Below, piece by piece: positions 9,264 to 18,222 of a DNA stretch of 41,283 bases. Made by a program: the position numbers and the translations under genes. The notes below the pieces were generated by a model. That model was not told where the DNA came from, ran no database searches, and was given only the letters and a program-made list of their open reading frames with translations. The stretch's first letter is position 1. Each line of letters begins with the position of its first letter. The stretch lies in assembly GCA_913778145.1 (NCBI GenBank), contig CAJYVI010000052.1, positions 1 to 41,283 of the forward strand, written 5' to 3'. Origin of the DNA: an uncultured Pseudocitrobacter sp. (lineage in GTDB: Bacteria > Pseudomonadota > Gammaproteobacteria > Enterobacterales > Enterobacteriaceae).

Positions 9264-10328
9264 TTACTCTTCGTCGGCCACCAGGCCATCCGGCCAGGCA
9301 TGTACTACCGCTTTAATCAGCGTCGCCAGCGGAATGGCGAAGAAAACGCCCCAGAATCCCCACAGCCCGCCAAAAATCACCACCGACAGAATAATCACCA
9401 GCGGATGCAGGTTTACGGCTTCAGAGAAAAGCACCGGTACCAGCAGGTTGCCATCCAGCGCCTGAATGATGAGATACACCGCGAACAGACTCCAGAATTC
9501 CGTCCCGATGCCAAACTGGAACAGCGCCACGCACACTACCGGAATGGTCACCACAAACGCGCCGATATAGGGAATCAGGACGGAGAACCCTACCAGCACC
9601 GCAAGCAGCAGCGAATAGTTGAGGCCAAACAAAATAAAGCCTATCCAGGTCGCCACGCCGACCACTACCATTTCCAGAACCTTGCCGCGGATATAGTTAG
9701 TGATTTGCTGGTTCATCTCTTTCCAGACTAACCCGGCCAACCCGCGATTACGCGGCAGCACGCGACGCACGGCGTTCAGCATCTGCTCTTTATCCTTCAC
9801 CAGGAAAAAGACCATCAGCGGCACCAGCACCAGATAGACCGCCAGCGTCAGCAGCCCAACCAGCGACGCCACCGAATATTTCACCACCGAGTCGCCCATG
9901 GTCTGCATGCGCGCGCGCATGTTTTCTGCCATCGCATCAATGATGCCCGCATCCATCAGCGCCGGATAACGACGCGGCAAGGTGGCGGCAAAATCAGAGA
10001 GCTTATTTAGCATGCCCGGCATATCGCGAATCAGATAGATGCCCTGCTGCCAGGCGACCGGCATCACCACAAACGCCATCAGCAGCAGGATACCGACAAA
10101 GACAACCAGCACGGCGGTGGTGGCCCAGCGTCGTGACCAGCCCAGTTTCTCCAGGCGGATGGTGGGCCATTCCAGCAAATACGCGAGCACAATCGCCACC
10201 AGCAGCGGCGCGAGCAGGCCGCTAAAGAAAAACAGGATACCAAAACCAGCCACCAGAATAACCAGCAGCGCGATCGCTTCCGGGTCACTAAAACGGCGGC
10301 GGTACCACTGCATCAACATTTCGAGCAT
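9264..10328 (-). CDS. perM: Putative permease PerM (AI-2E transporter family)
   Basis: Polytopic inner-membrane protein of the AI-2E/UPF0118 exporter family, with about seven or eight hydrophobic segments over 354 residues. The substrate in E. coli is not settled. I start it at ATG 10328 (MLEMLMQWYRRR, as in E. coli); GGGAAG is five bases upstream, whereas an in-frame start seven codons earlier would include that ribosome binding site. It is divergent from bepA. Confidence 0.92.
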   Translation of the reverse strand: MLEMLMQWYRRRFSDPEAIALLVILVAGFGILFFFSGLLAPLLVAIVLAYLLEWPTIRLEKLGWSRRWATTAVLVVFVGILLLMAFVVMPVAWQQGIYLIRDMPGMLNKLSDFAATLPRRYPALMDAGIIDAMAENMRARMQTMGDSVVKYSVASLVGLLTLAVYLVLVPLMVFFLVKDKEQMLNAVRRVLPRNRGLAGLVWKEMNQQITNYIRGKVLEMVVVGVATWIGFILFGLNYSLLLAVLVGFSVLIPYIGAFVVTIPVVCVALFQFGIGTEFWSLFAVYLIIQALDGNLLVPVLFSEAVNLHPLVIILSVVIFGGLWGFWGVFFAIPLATLIKAVVHAWPDGLVADEE

Positions 10329-10552
10329 AAAAACTTCCCTGACGCACATTGGCGGATCACAGTGCCCGAATTGTATCTAAATGTCACAGAAAAGACTCCG
10401 CTTTTTCTATTTATAGACACAAACAGCAAAAGTTATGTGAATATCATTTTCAACCTCTTTGAGGCCAGATAAACTGCCAGAGCAGCCATTCAGGGAACGT
10501 AACGCCGCCCTGTCGGTCCAACTGAAACATCCCACATTACAGGACAGAGGTT

Positions 10553-12016
10553 ATGTTCAGGCAGTTGAAAAAAACGCTGGTAGCATCCCTTATTGCAGCG
10601 CTCACGCTTGGCCAGGCGGCGCCCGCTTTTGCGGATGCGGCTGATACGTTGCCAGATATGGGCACCTCCGCAGGAAGCACGCTCTCCATTGGTCAGGAGA
10701 TGCAAATGGGGGATTTCTACGTACGCCAGCTGCGCGGCAGCGCGCCGCTGATTAATGACCTCCTGCTGGTACAGTACATCAATACGCTGGGTATGCGTCT
10801 GGTGTCGCACGCCTGGTCGGTCCGTACGCCGTTCCACTTCTATTTAATCAACAACGACGACATCAACGCCTTCGCCTTCTTCGGTGGCAATGTGGTGTTG
10901 CACTCGGCGTTGTTCCGCTATTCCGATAATGAAAGCCAGCTGGCATCGGTCATGGCGCACGAAATCTCCCACGTCACCCAGCGCCACCTGGCGCGTGCAA
11001 TGGAAGATCAAAAACGTAATGCCCCGCTCACCTGGGTTGGCGCATTAGGCTCAATTCTGCTGGCGATGGCCAGCCCACAGGCCGGGATGGCAGCGCTGAG
11101 CGGTACCCTGGCCGGTACGCAGCAGAGCATGATCAGCTTCACCCGTCAGAATGAAGAAGAGGCGGATCGCATCGGCATTCAGGTGTTACAGCGTTCCGGC
11201 TTCGACCCGCAGGCAATGCCTGCATTTATGGATAAATTGCTCGACCAGGCGCGTTATTCCTCGCGCCCACCGGAAATGCTGCTGACGCACCCCCTGCCGG
11301 AAAGCCGTCTGGCCGATGCGCGCAACCGCGCCAACCAGATGAAACCGATGGTGGTGCAATCCTCCGCCGACTTTTATCTGGCGAAAGCGCGTACGCTGGG
11401 AATGTATAACTCCGGGCAAAATCAGCTGACCAGCGACCTGCTCGATGCCTGGTCAAAAGGCAATATTCGCGAGCAAAATGCCGCGCAGTATGGCCGCGCG
11501 CTTCAGGCGATGGAGGCGAAGAACAACGCGCAGGCCAGCAGCCTGCTACGTCCGCTGCTGGCCGCCGACCCACAAAATGCGTGGTATCTTGACCTGGCGA
11601 CCGATATCGACCTCGGTCAGAACAAAGCCGCCGACGCCATTAATCGGCTGAAAAGCGCGCGCGATCTGCGCACAAATCCGGTGCTGCAGCTCAACCTGGC
11701 GAATGCCCTGCTGGAAGCGGGTCAGGCATCCGAAGCGGTAACCATTCTTAATCGTTATACGTTTAACTACAAAGACGACACCAATGGGTGGGAGCTGCTG
11801 GCACAGGCTCAAGCTAAACTGGGCCATCGCGATCAGGAACTGGCAGCCAGAGCTGAGAATATGGCGTTAGTTGGACGGCTCGATCAGGCGATCTCTCTTC
11901 TCAGTAGCGCCAGCGCCCAGGTCAAACTCAGAAGTCTGGAACAGGCACGCTACGACGCGCGTATCGACCAGCTTCGTCAATTACAGGAACGTTTCCGCCC
12001 TTACACAAAAATGTAG
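10553..12016 (+). CDS. bepA: Beta-barrel assembly-enhancing protease BepA
   Basis: Periplasmic M48 zinc protease and chaperone that helps LptD assembly and degrades stalled outer membrane proteins. It has 487 residues with a signal peptide cleaved near AFA-DAA (about residue 27). The protease domain has H136-E137-x-x-H140 (AHEISH), E201 in NEEEADR and regulatory H246. TPR repeats fill the C-terminal part from about residue 310. yfgD follows after 37 bases. Confidence 0.97.
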   Translation: MFRQLKKTLVASLIAALTLGQAAPAFADAADTLPDMGTSAGSTLSIGQEMQMGDFYVRQLRGSAPLINDLLLVQYINTLGMRLVSHAWSVRTPFHFYLINNDDINAFAFFGGNVVLHSALFRYSDNESQLASVMAHEISHVTQRHLARAMEDQKRNAPLTWVGALGSILLAMASPQAGMAALSGTLAGTQQSMISFTRQNEEEADRIGIQVLQRSGFDPQAMPAFMDKLLDQARYSSRPPEMLLTHPLPESRLADARNRANQMKPMVVQSSADFYLAKARTLGMYNSGQNQLTSDLLDAWSKGNIREQNAAQYGRALQAMEAKNNAQASSLLRPLLAADPQNAWYLDLATDIDLGQNKAADAINRLKSARDLRTNPVLQLNLANALLEAGQASEAVTILNRYTFNYKDDTNGWELLAQAQAKLGHRDQELAARAENMALVGRLDQAISLLSSASAQVKLRSLEQARYDARIDQLRQLQERFRPYTKM

Positions 12017-12053
12017 GGCAGGAGCAAATAACGTCAGACACACGGGAGATTTT

Positions 12054-12413
12054 ATGACTGATGCGGTAAAAATTTACCACAACCCGCGCTGTTCCAAGAG
12101 CCGCGAGACCTTAAGCCTGCTAAAAGCCAACGGCGTTGAGCCGGAAGTGGTGCTTTATCTGGAAACGCCGCCGGATGCCGAAGGCATCAAGCAACTGCTG
12201 CAAATTCTGGGCATGAACAGCGCCCGCGAGCTGATGCGCCAGAAAGAAGATCTCTATAAATCACTCCATCTGGCCGACAGCCAACTGACTGAAGCACAAC
12301 TGATTCAGGCGATGGTTGAAAACCCGAAGCTGATTGAACGTCCGATTGTGGTCAGCAACGGCCAGGCGCGCATCGGCCGCCCGCCGGAACAGGTTCTGGA
12401 AATCGTTAGCTAG
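12054..12413 (+). CDS. yfgD: ArsC-family reductase-like protein YfgD
   Basis: A 119-residue protein of the arsenate reductase (ArsC/glutaredoxin-linked) family. It keeps the active-site HNPRCSKSR motif with Cys at about residue 14 and the C-terminal arginines (ERPIVV, GQARIGRP). Its real substrate is unproven and it is not near an ars operon. The ATG at 12054 with GGGAG at 12044-12048 gives the E. coli length; a longer in-frame extension would run back into bepA. Its stop codon overlaps the convergent next gene by eight bases. Confidence 0.93.
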   Translation: MTDAVKIYHNPRCSKSRETLSLLKANGVEPEVVLYLETPPDAEGIKQLLQILGMNSARELMRQKEDLYKSLHLADSQLTEAQLIQAMVENPKLIERPIVVSNGQARIGRPPEQVLEIVS

Positions 12414-13275
12414 TTCGATTCTGCCGCAGCGCTTCCAGAAAGTGTTGCGGCGTGCATTCTCCCAGTTTTTTCTGCCCTTTCCCCGAATTCCACAGTTCAC
12501 ACAGCTGCTGTAGTGCCTCATCAGGGCTTTTTTCTTTCAGTACCGGGAAAAGTTCCCCCAGCGGTGGGGTTGCAGATTCTCCCCACGCTACGGTGGGTCG
12601 AGACGCTACGCGATGCTTTAATTTTTTCGCATCCAGCCATTCGCTGACAGGCGAGTCTGGCGCTATCTCAAACCACTTACAATCATTTGTCTCAATAGAT
12701 TGAATATCAGCAGGACACTGCGTTAGCGCCTCTTCCAGCCAGTGAATCACCAGCTGTCGCGATATACCTGAATAGATGCGCGCAAAGAGCCAGCCGCTGA
12801 CAGGCTCCTGCGCCCATAACAAATGATGATCGCCGCCATCATCCATGTGCAGCGGCAAAAAGACGTAATGCAACTGCAACGAATCCGCACACAGCCCTGC
12901 TTTCAATGCCTTTTTTCCCTGTAATGACGCAGCACCCGCCCCCCTCCGAGCAGGTTTCAGGTAGCGGTTCAACGTTGCCCGCGAAATCGTAATTCCCAGC
13001 CCTTTAACCACAAGAAACAGTAATTCATCCAGCGGCGCGCGCAGTTGTTCACGTAAGACATTAAGCAAGGCAATTTGATCAGATCTCAATGCTTTGTGTA
13101 TCACGCCAGGCGTGGTTCGCCGGTCAGTGATTTGCTCGCGGTGACGCCAGCGACGCACGGTTGTCACAGAAATACCCAGTTCCTTCGCCAGCTCACGGTC
13201 ACTTTTATCTGACTGTTGCAGATAGCGACGTATGCGTGGCGTAGTGGTGGCGTTGGCATGCAGCTTAATTTCCAT
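12406..13275 (-). CDS. Degenerate IS481-type transposase, possibly domesticated as a DNA-binding protein
   Basis: 289 residues from the ATG at 13275, chosen because GGAGG lies five bases upstream at 13281-13285. The N-terminal half looks like IS481 transposases: a HANATTTP opening, a helix-turn-helix (DRELAKELGISVTTVRRW, about 27-44), a second DNA-binding segment and the SRATLNRYL stretch. The region that should hold the RNase H-like DDE catalytic domain keeps the spacing but not the acidic residues: the usual HxDI and TDNGxEF motifs read HYVF and TNDCKWF. The frame is nonetheless intact, and no terminal repeats are obvious because the gene overlaps yfgD. It is divergent from the PTS operon, 153 bases away. 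A regulatory role is inference. Confidence 0.7.
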   Translation of the reverse strand: MEIKLHANATTTPRIRRYLQQSDKSDRELAKELGISVTTVRRWRHREQITDRRTTPGVIHKALRSDQIALLNVLREQLRAPLDELLFLVVKGLGITISRATLNRYLKPARRGAGAASLQGKKALKAGLCADSLQLHYVFLPLHMDDGGDHHLLWAQEPVSGWLFARIYSGISRQLVIHWLEEALTQCPADIQSIETNDCKWFEIAPDSPVSEWLDAKKLKHRVASRPTVAWGESATPPLGELFPVLKEKSPDEALQQLCELWNSGKGQKKLGECTPQHFLEALRQNRTS

Positions 13276-13334
13276 GACTACCTCCACAAATAATCGTAAC
13301 TAATCATATGAGATTAATATTATTAAACCCAACG

Positions 13335-13356
13335 CAATGTGACTCATTTCACCGTT
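13335..13356. promoter_or_regulatory. Predicted CRP-cAMP site upstream of the PTS/asparaginase operon
   Basis: TGTGA at 13338-13342, a six-base spacer, and TCACC at 13349-13353 match the CRP consensus TGTGA-N6-TCACA at nine of ten core positions. It is centred about 83 bases before the PTS start codon and 71 bases from the divergent gene, so it could activate either. Confidence 0.65.
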
Positions 13357-13428
13357 CTGCGTGAGGAATTCTTCAATAATCCCGTTACATAACACACGCC
13401 CTGCCCTTAATCTTGTACGGAGTTCACA

Positions 13429-14748
13429 ATGAACAATGTTCTGGGATTTCTTGAAGCAAAGCTGATGCCTCTGGCGGCTAAAGCGGCGCAGCAGCGCCAT
13501 TTATGCGCCATTCGCGGTGCTTACGTCTCCTTCATGCCGTTTATCATCGTCGGCTCTATTCTGTTGGTTATCTCCTCATTTCCTAACCAGCCTTACCAGC
13601 TGTTTATGTCTCGCACCTTTGGTGATAACTGGAGCAGTATCGTTGAGATTCCTTTCAGCGCCGTCTTTTCAACTATGTCGCTGTTCATTAGCTTTCTGGT
13701 GGCCTTTCGCCTGGCTGAGCACTATGGCGAAGACAGAATCTCCTGCGGGATCCTCGCGCTGGTCTGCTTCTTAATTCTGACGCCGTTTATCAAAGTGGCT
13801 GATAACGGTGGCATCACCGTGGTACCTGTTGAATGGATTGGCACCAAAGGGCTGTTTGTTGCCATGATTGGCTCACTGCTCTGGACGGAACTGTTCTGCT
13901 GGCTGAAACGTAAAAAGCTGGTGATCAAGATGCCTGAGGGCGTTCCACCGGCAGTGCAGGAGTCTTTCGCCGCGCTGATCCCGGCGCTGATCGTAATGAT
14001 TCTCGTGCTGGCGATTCGTATCAGTTTTGATAACACCCACTACCGCACCATTCATCAGTTTATTTATGAAGTGGTGGCAACGCCGGTTCGTCACTACGGT
14101 ACCTCTTATTTTGGCGCGCTGATGACGGTATTCAGCATTACGATCCTCTGGTCCGTCGGCATTAACTCCGGCTCGATGATTAACGGCATCATTCGTCCGC
14201 TGTGGATGGAAAACCAGACCGATAATATCGCCGCAATTCAGGCCGGTGCAACGCCGCCGCACATCATCACCGAACAGTTTTTTGACATGATCTGGATGGG
14301 CGGCGCGGGTGCGACGTTATCGCTGGTGCTGGCGATGCTGATTTTTGCGCGCAGTAAAAACATGCGCGAAGTCGCCCGACTGGGGGCGGGTGCCTCAATC
14401 TTTAATATCAACGAACCGATTCTGTTTGGCCTGCCGGTCATTATGAACCCCATTATGCTGATCCCGTTTAACCTGGTGCCGCTGGTGCTGGTGACCGTGC
14501 AGTATGTGTCCATGAAAATCGGTATCGTCGCGGTGACCACCGGGGTCTTTATTCCCTGGACGCTGCCGCCGGTCATCAGCGGTTTCATTGTTACCGGACA
14601 TCTTTCCGGCTGCCTGATGCAGATAGTGAACCTGCTGATTGGCGCCATGATCTATCTACCCTTCATGCGCATTCTGGACAAACAGTACCGCGCCGCAGAA
14701 ATTCAATCACATCACGACGCCGCTAACGCACTGGCGAAACAGGAGTAA
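13429..14748 (+). CDS. PTS sugar permease EIIC, cellobiose/chitobiose (lactose) family
   Basis: A 439-residue polytopic membrane protein resembling ChbC/CelB-type EIIC permeases, which import and phosphorylate beta-linked disaccharides with separate EIIA and EIIB proteins. It has about ten hydrophobic segments, the conserved GGAGATLSL stretch near residue 290 and the NEPILFGLP motif typical of this family. No EIIA or EIIB gene is next to it, so it must borrow them. The ATG follows ACGGAG (13417-13422). The asparaginase and aminopeptidase genes follow with three-base gaps, forming one operon. Confidence 0.88.
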   Translation: MNNVLGFLEAKLMPLAAKAAQQRHLCAIRGAYVSFMPFIIVGSILLVISSFPNQPYQLFMSRTFGDNWSSIVEIPFSAVFSTMSLFISFLVAFRLAEHYGEDRISCGILALVCFLILTPFIKVADNGGITVVPVEWIGTKGLFVAMIGSLLWTELFCWLKRKKLVIKMPEGVPPAVQESFAALIPALIVMILVLAIRISFDNTHYRTIHQFIYEVVATPVRHYGTSYFGALMTVFSITILWSVGINSGSMINGIIRPLWMENQTDNIAAIQAGATPPHIITEQFFDMIWMGGAGATLSLVLAMLIFARSKNMREVARLGAGASIFNINEPILFGLPVIMNPIMLIPFNLVPLVLVTVQYVSMKIGIVAVTTGVFIPWTLPPVISGFIVTGHLSGCLMQIVNLLIGAMIYLPFMRILDKQYRAAEIQSHHDAANALAKQE

Positions 14749-14751
14749 ACA

Positions 14752-15705
14752 ATGTGGGGAATCATTGCCACCTGGAGAATGGCGCTGGAAGGCGTTACGC
14801 AATCCGCCGACGCTCTTATGCAGGGCCATCGCGCCGGCGATGCAGTGGTAGACGCCGTTGCCGCCGTTGAAGATTTTCCGTTTTATAAATCCGTCGGCTA
14901 CGGGGGATTGCCAACCGAGAATGGTGAAGTTGAGCTGGACGCCGCCTGGATGGATGGCGACACGCTGGCCTTTGGCGCGGTAGCTAATCTGGTCGATATC
15001 GCCAATCCAGTCCGCGTGGCGCATGCGCTGGGACGCCAGCGCTACAACTGCGTGCTGGTTGGACAAGGCGCGCGTGAGTGGGCGTTAAACCAGGGTTTTG
15101 TCGATAAAAAGATGCTGACTGAACGCGCGCTTCAACACTATCGGAAGCGCTGTCGCGAAACGCTGGATAAAGGATTAAGCCCGTACGACGGGCATGACAC
15201 CGTCGGCATCATCGGCCTGGATAAACAGGGTTCAATGAGCGTCGCTACCTCCACCAGCGGCCTGTTTATGAAAAAACGCGGACGCGTGGGCGACTCGCCG
15301 GTCATCGGTTCCGGCTTCTATTGCGACAGCGAAGTGGGCGCCGCGACGGCCACCGGCGTCGGAGAAGATCTGATGAAAGGTTGCGCCAGCTACGAAATCG
15401 TTCGTCGCATGGCACAGGGCCTGGCGCCCCAGCAGGCGGCAGAGTCCGTCGTACAGGAACTGGAAGATAAGCTGATGTCGCGTTTCGGGCGAGCGGGCGA
15501 TCTTTCTGTGGTCTGCATGAACGCGCAGGGTGAGTTTGGCGCCGCCACCAATATTCAAACCTTTTCTTTCGTAGTCGCCACGGAAACACAGCCGCTCACC
15601 GTTTTTCGTACCGAGCGCGTGCAGGGAAAAACCGTTTGTTATCCCGTTGATGATGCGTGGATGCAGGCGTATGCCGCGCGTATCCGGGCACCAATTGAGG
15701 AATGA
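14752..15705 (+). CDS. N4-(beta-N-acetylglucosaminyl)-L-asparaginase (glycosylasparaginase)
   Basis: Ntn-hydrolase of the T2 family that cleaves the amide bond joining GlcNAc to asparagine, releasing aspartate and 1-amino-GlcNAc. It has 317 residues. The autocleavage and nucleophile motif GHDTVG places the catalytic threonine at T150, and RVGDSPVIGSG followed by GAATATGVGEDLM matches the substrate-binding part of eukaryotic and Elizabethkingia glycosylasparaginases. There is no signal peptide, so it acts on imported substrate in the cytoplasm. Isoaspartyl peptidase is the main alternative, but the HDT(V/I)G and GRVGDSP motifs favour the glycosylasparaginase branch. It sits between a PTS permease and an aminopeptidase. 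Confidence 0.85.
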   Translation: MWGIIATWRMALEGVTQSADALMQGHRAGDAVVDAVAAVEDFPFYKSVGYGGLPTENGEVELDAAWMDGDTLAFGAVANLVDIANPVRVAHALGRQRYNCVLVGQGAREWALNQGFVDKKMLTERALQHYRKRCRETLDKGLSPYDGHDTVGIIGLDKQGSMSVATSTSGLFMKKRGRVGDSPVIGSGFYCDSEVGAATATGVGEDLMKGCASYEIVRRMAQGLAPQQAAESVVQELEDKLMSRFGRAGDLSVVCMNAQGEFGAATNIQTFSFVVATETQPLTVFRTERVQGKTVCYPVDDAWMQAYAARIRAPIEE

Positions 15706-15708
15706 TTT

Positions 15709-17148
15709 ATGATTGACTATCAGTTACTGACATCTCACCAGGAGAGTATGGCAAAAAGCCATCTCATCACCACGGCAGGCAGCCCACTCGCGGATGTACT
15801 TCCCTCTTCATTAACGCAAGAAATGACCGCACAGGCCGAGGCAGGTGAGCTCGCGGATACCACGTTTCACTGCGCGCCGTTGACCCGCCTGACCGTTGTG
15901 CCGCAAAGCGACTGGCAGGATACGTTAAGCGATACGCTGGTCAATCATCTGCGCCCTTTGCTGGCGGTACCGCGCAGCGAGCACGTCGTGCTGGACTGTT
16001 CATACGCCCCACATCTCGTTGTCGTGAGAAAAGCAGTGCGTTTCATCTTCAACCTTGCTCACAGTCTGGACGATCTGGGGTTAAAGAAAACGACCGAACG
16101 TTTACGCATCACCCGGCTCAGCCTCTTTTGTCGTGAGGAACAGAAACCGTCGCTTGAAGCTTTACTGCGCGAAGAACACGCCATTGCTTATGGCATGATC
16201 GCCGCCCGTCGGCTGGCCGATATTCCGTCTGAGCAATGCACTCCGCAGTTTGTCGTCGATGAGGCGCAGCGACTTTGCGCCGCTTTTCCGTCATTACGCT
16301 GCGAAGTTCTGGACGAACAGGCTATCGTTGAACAAGGGCTGGGGTTATTGCATGCCGTGGGTAAAGGCTCAGCCCGCCCGCCACGCCTGTTAGCGATTCA
16401 TTATGACGGCGTAAAAGAAGGCCCGGTACGCAGTTACGTGGGCAAAGGGATCACCTTCGACACCGGCGGGCTGTGGCTGAAAGAAGGCGCGGGCATGTAT
16501 ACCATGAAGTATGACATGTGCGGTGCCGCCAACGTACTGGGGCTGATGCTGACAATCGCCACACTGGCGCTACCGGTGCGCGTGATGGGCGTACTGGCGC
16601 TGGCGGAAAACGCCATCGGGCCAAATGCGATGCAGCCAGGCAGCGTGGCGCACGCTTGCAACGGCTTGACGGTTGAAATCAATAATACGGATGCAGAAGG
16701 TCGACTGGTGCTGGCCGACGCCATCGCCTGGGCCAGCCAGCGTCACGCTCACACCCGATACATCATTGATATGGCAACGCTTACCGGTGCGGTAGTCAAA
16801 GCATTAGGCTACGAGCTGAGCGGTTTGATGACCCAGAATGAAAACCTGCGTCAGGCGTTGACGCAGGCCGGAGAACAAAGCGGCGATGAAGTGTGGTCGC
16901 TACCTCTGGACGCGCGCCTGAAAAAACAGACCGACAGCACAATTGCCGATTTGTGCAATACGCCAGGGAATAACGCTGCAATTAGCGCCTCCGCCGCGTG
17001 GCTGCTGCATCACTTCTGCCCACAAACTATCCCGTGGGCGCATTTAGACGTCAGCGGCACCGCTCTGTGGCGCGAGGGTGGGAAAAGTGTGGCATCGGGC
17101 AGGCCAATCCCCCTGCTGCTGCGCCACTTGCTCAACGACCTGCACTGA
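15709..17148 (+). CDS. M17-family leucyl aminopeptidase
   Basis: Cytosolic dinuclear-metal aminopeptidase of 479 residues. The M17 signature NTDAEGRL is at 326-333. Metal ligands can be read as K246, D251, D269, D328 and E330, with catalytic K258 and R332, so it should be active. It is a paralogue rather than PepA or PepB themselves, judged by position and divergent N-terminus. As the last gene of the operon it probably removes N-terminal residues from peptides delivered by the PTS or transported with them. Confidence 0.87.
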   Translation: MIDYQLLTSHQESMAKSHLITTAGSPLADVLPSSLTQEMTAQAEAGELADTTFHCAPLTRLTVVPQSDWQDTLSDTLVNHLRPLLAVPRSEHVVLDCSYAPHLVVVRKAVRFIFNLAHSLDDLGLKKTTERLRITRLSLFCREEQKPSLEALLREEHAIAYGMIAARRLADIPSEQCTPQFVVDEAQRLCAAFPSLRCEVLDEQAIVEQGLGLLHAVGKGSARPPRLLAIHYDGVKEGPVRSYVGKGITFDTGGLWLKEGAGMYTMKYDMCGAANVLGLMLTIATLALPVRVMGVLALAENAIGPNAMQPGSVAHACNGLTVEINNTDAEGRLVLADAIAWASQRHAHTRYIIDMATLTGAVVKALGYELSGLMTQNENLRQALTQAGEQSGDEVWSLPLDARLKKQTDSTIADLCNTPGNNAAISASAAWLLHHFCPQTIPWAHLDVSGTALWREGGKSVASGRPIPLLLRHLLNDLH

Positions 17149-17205
17149 AAAAAGTGCGTACCGCGTTCAGGAAAAATTGTCGTCTTGCACGACAGTTAAA
17201 GTATC

Positions 17206-17231
17206 TCTCGCCGCTGCTCGCAGCGGTGAGA
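17206..17231. terminator. Strong hairpin after the aminopeptidase gene
   Basis: Eleven-base arms TCTCGCCGCTG and CAGCGGTGAGA (one G-U pair) close a CTCG loop. Only TTT follows, so it may be a weak terminator or an RNA stability element. A smaller hairpin, TGTCGT/ACGACA, lies just upstream at 17178-17194. Confidence 0.6.
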
Positions 17232-17267
17232 TTTGCCCATTGAGCCGCTGAAGTAACGCTGCCAGAG

Positions 17268-17298
17268 TCCCTCCATCGGTCAATATCCCATGGAGGGA
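17268..17298 (+). promoter_or_regulatory. Inverted repeat enclosing the rpn ribosome binding site
   Basis: TCCCTCCAT at 17268-17276 is perfectly complementary to ATGGAGGGA at 17290-17298, with a 13-base loop. The right arm is the Shine-Dalgarno sequence of the nuclease gene starting at 17302 and also includes an upstream ATG. When folded, the mRNA would hide its own ribosome binding site. Confidence 0.7.
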
Positions 17299-17301
17299 GT
17301 T

Positions 17302-18219
17302 ATGGAAGAGCAAGCCACATCCACACCGCACGATGCGATCTTTAAGCATTTTATGGCCCACGCGGAGACCGCGCGGGATTTTCTCGAGATTTATCTGCCC
17401 GCTCCGCTACGCGCTATCTGCGATCTGAGCACCTTAAAGCTGGAAGCCACCAGCATGGTGGAAAAAAATCTGCGCTCGCGCATTTCAGATATTCTCTATT
17501 CTGTGAAAACGCAGGCGGGCGACGGCTATATCTACACGCTTATTGAACATCAAAGTCGTCCGGAAAAACACATGGCATTTCGGCTGCTGCGCTACTCGCT
17601 GGACGTGATGCAGCGGCATCTGGATGCCAAAAATAAACAGCTGCCGATCGTTATCCCCCTGCTGTTTTATCATGGCGAAGCGACGCCCTATCCCTACAGC
17701 CTGCGCTGGTTTGATAACTTCGCCGACCCGGAACTGGCTAAGCGTCTGTATAGCCAGCCCTTTCCCCTCGTCGATATCACCGTCGTTCCCGACAGTGAAA
17801 TTATGCAGCATCGACGAATTGCCACACTCGAACTGCTGCAAAAACATATCCGATTGCGGGATCTTTCCGAGCAGATAGCCCCGCTAGCTGCCCTTTTAAC
17901 GATGGGATACACTAACAAGGATCGGCTGCTTGCCATACTGAATTACATGCTGCATACCGGCACCGCCGAGAACCCTGAGAAGCTGATTCAGGAGCTTTCT
18001 CAGCGCACGTCACACCATGAGGGAACGCTTATGACTATTGCTGAATATCTTGAGCAGAAAGGCTGGACCAGAGGAGTTGAAGAGGGGCAACAGAAAGGCC
18101 GCAGTGAAGAAGCGCGACGTATTGCGCTTGCGATGCTGGCTGAGGGATTTAATGTGCAACAGGCGAGTAAACTAACCGGTGTCGCTGAGACCGATCTGGT
18201 CAATGCCAGCACGCACTGA
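17302..18219 (+). CDS. Rpn family recombination-promoting nuclease (YhgA-like, PD-(D/E)XK)
   Basis: 305 residues, related to E. coli RpnA-E, formerly called transposase_31. E. coli Rpn proteins are DNA endonucleases that raise RecA-independent recombination. The N-terminal STPHDAIFKHFM, D63 in RISDILYS and the E82-x-Q84 pair in LIEHQS mark the nuclease core. The C-terminal tail has the family's EEARRIALAMLAEGF helix-turn-helix-like ending. ATG 17302 is preferred over the in-frame ATG at 17290, which lies inside the GGAGGGA ribosome binding site. It ends three bases from the convergent hda gene. Confidence 0.9.
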   Translation: MEEQATSTPHDAIFKHFMAHAETARDFLEIYLPAPLRAICDLSTLKLEATSMVEKNLRSRISDILYSVKTQAGDGYIYTLIEHQSRPEKHMAFRLLRYSLDVMQRHLDAKNKQLPIVIPLLFYHGEATPYPYSLRWFDNFADPELAKRLYSQPFPLVDITVVPDSEIMQHRRIATLELLQKHIRLRDLSEQIAPLAALLTMGYTNKDRLLAILNYMLHTGTAENPEKLIQELSQRTSHHEGTLMTIAEYLEQKGWTRGVEEGQQKGRSEEARRIALAMLAEGFNVQQASKLTGVAETDLVNASTH

Positions 18220-18222
18220 CCG

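Noticed and set aside
12406..13275. Active insertion sequence
   Set aside because: The DDE residues appear lost, no terminal repeats or target duplication are visible, and the gene's 3' end is overlapped with yfgD, so it is not a recent mobile copy.
17290..17301. Upstream ATG as the rpn start
   Set aside because: It lies in front of and within the GGAGGGA ribosome binding site; the ATG at 17302 has proper spacing and the family's usual N-terminus.
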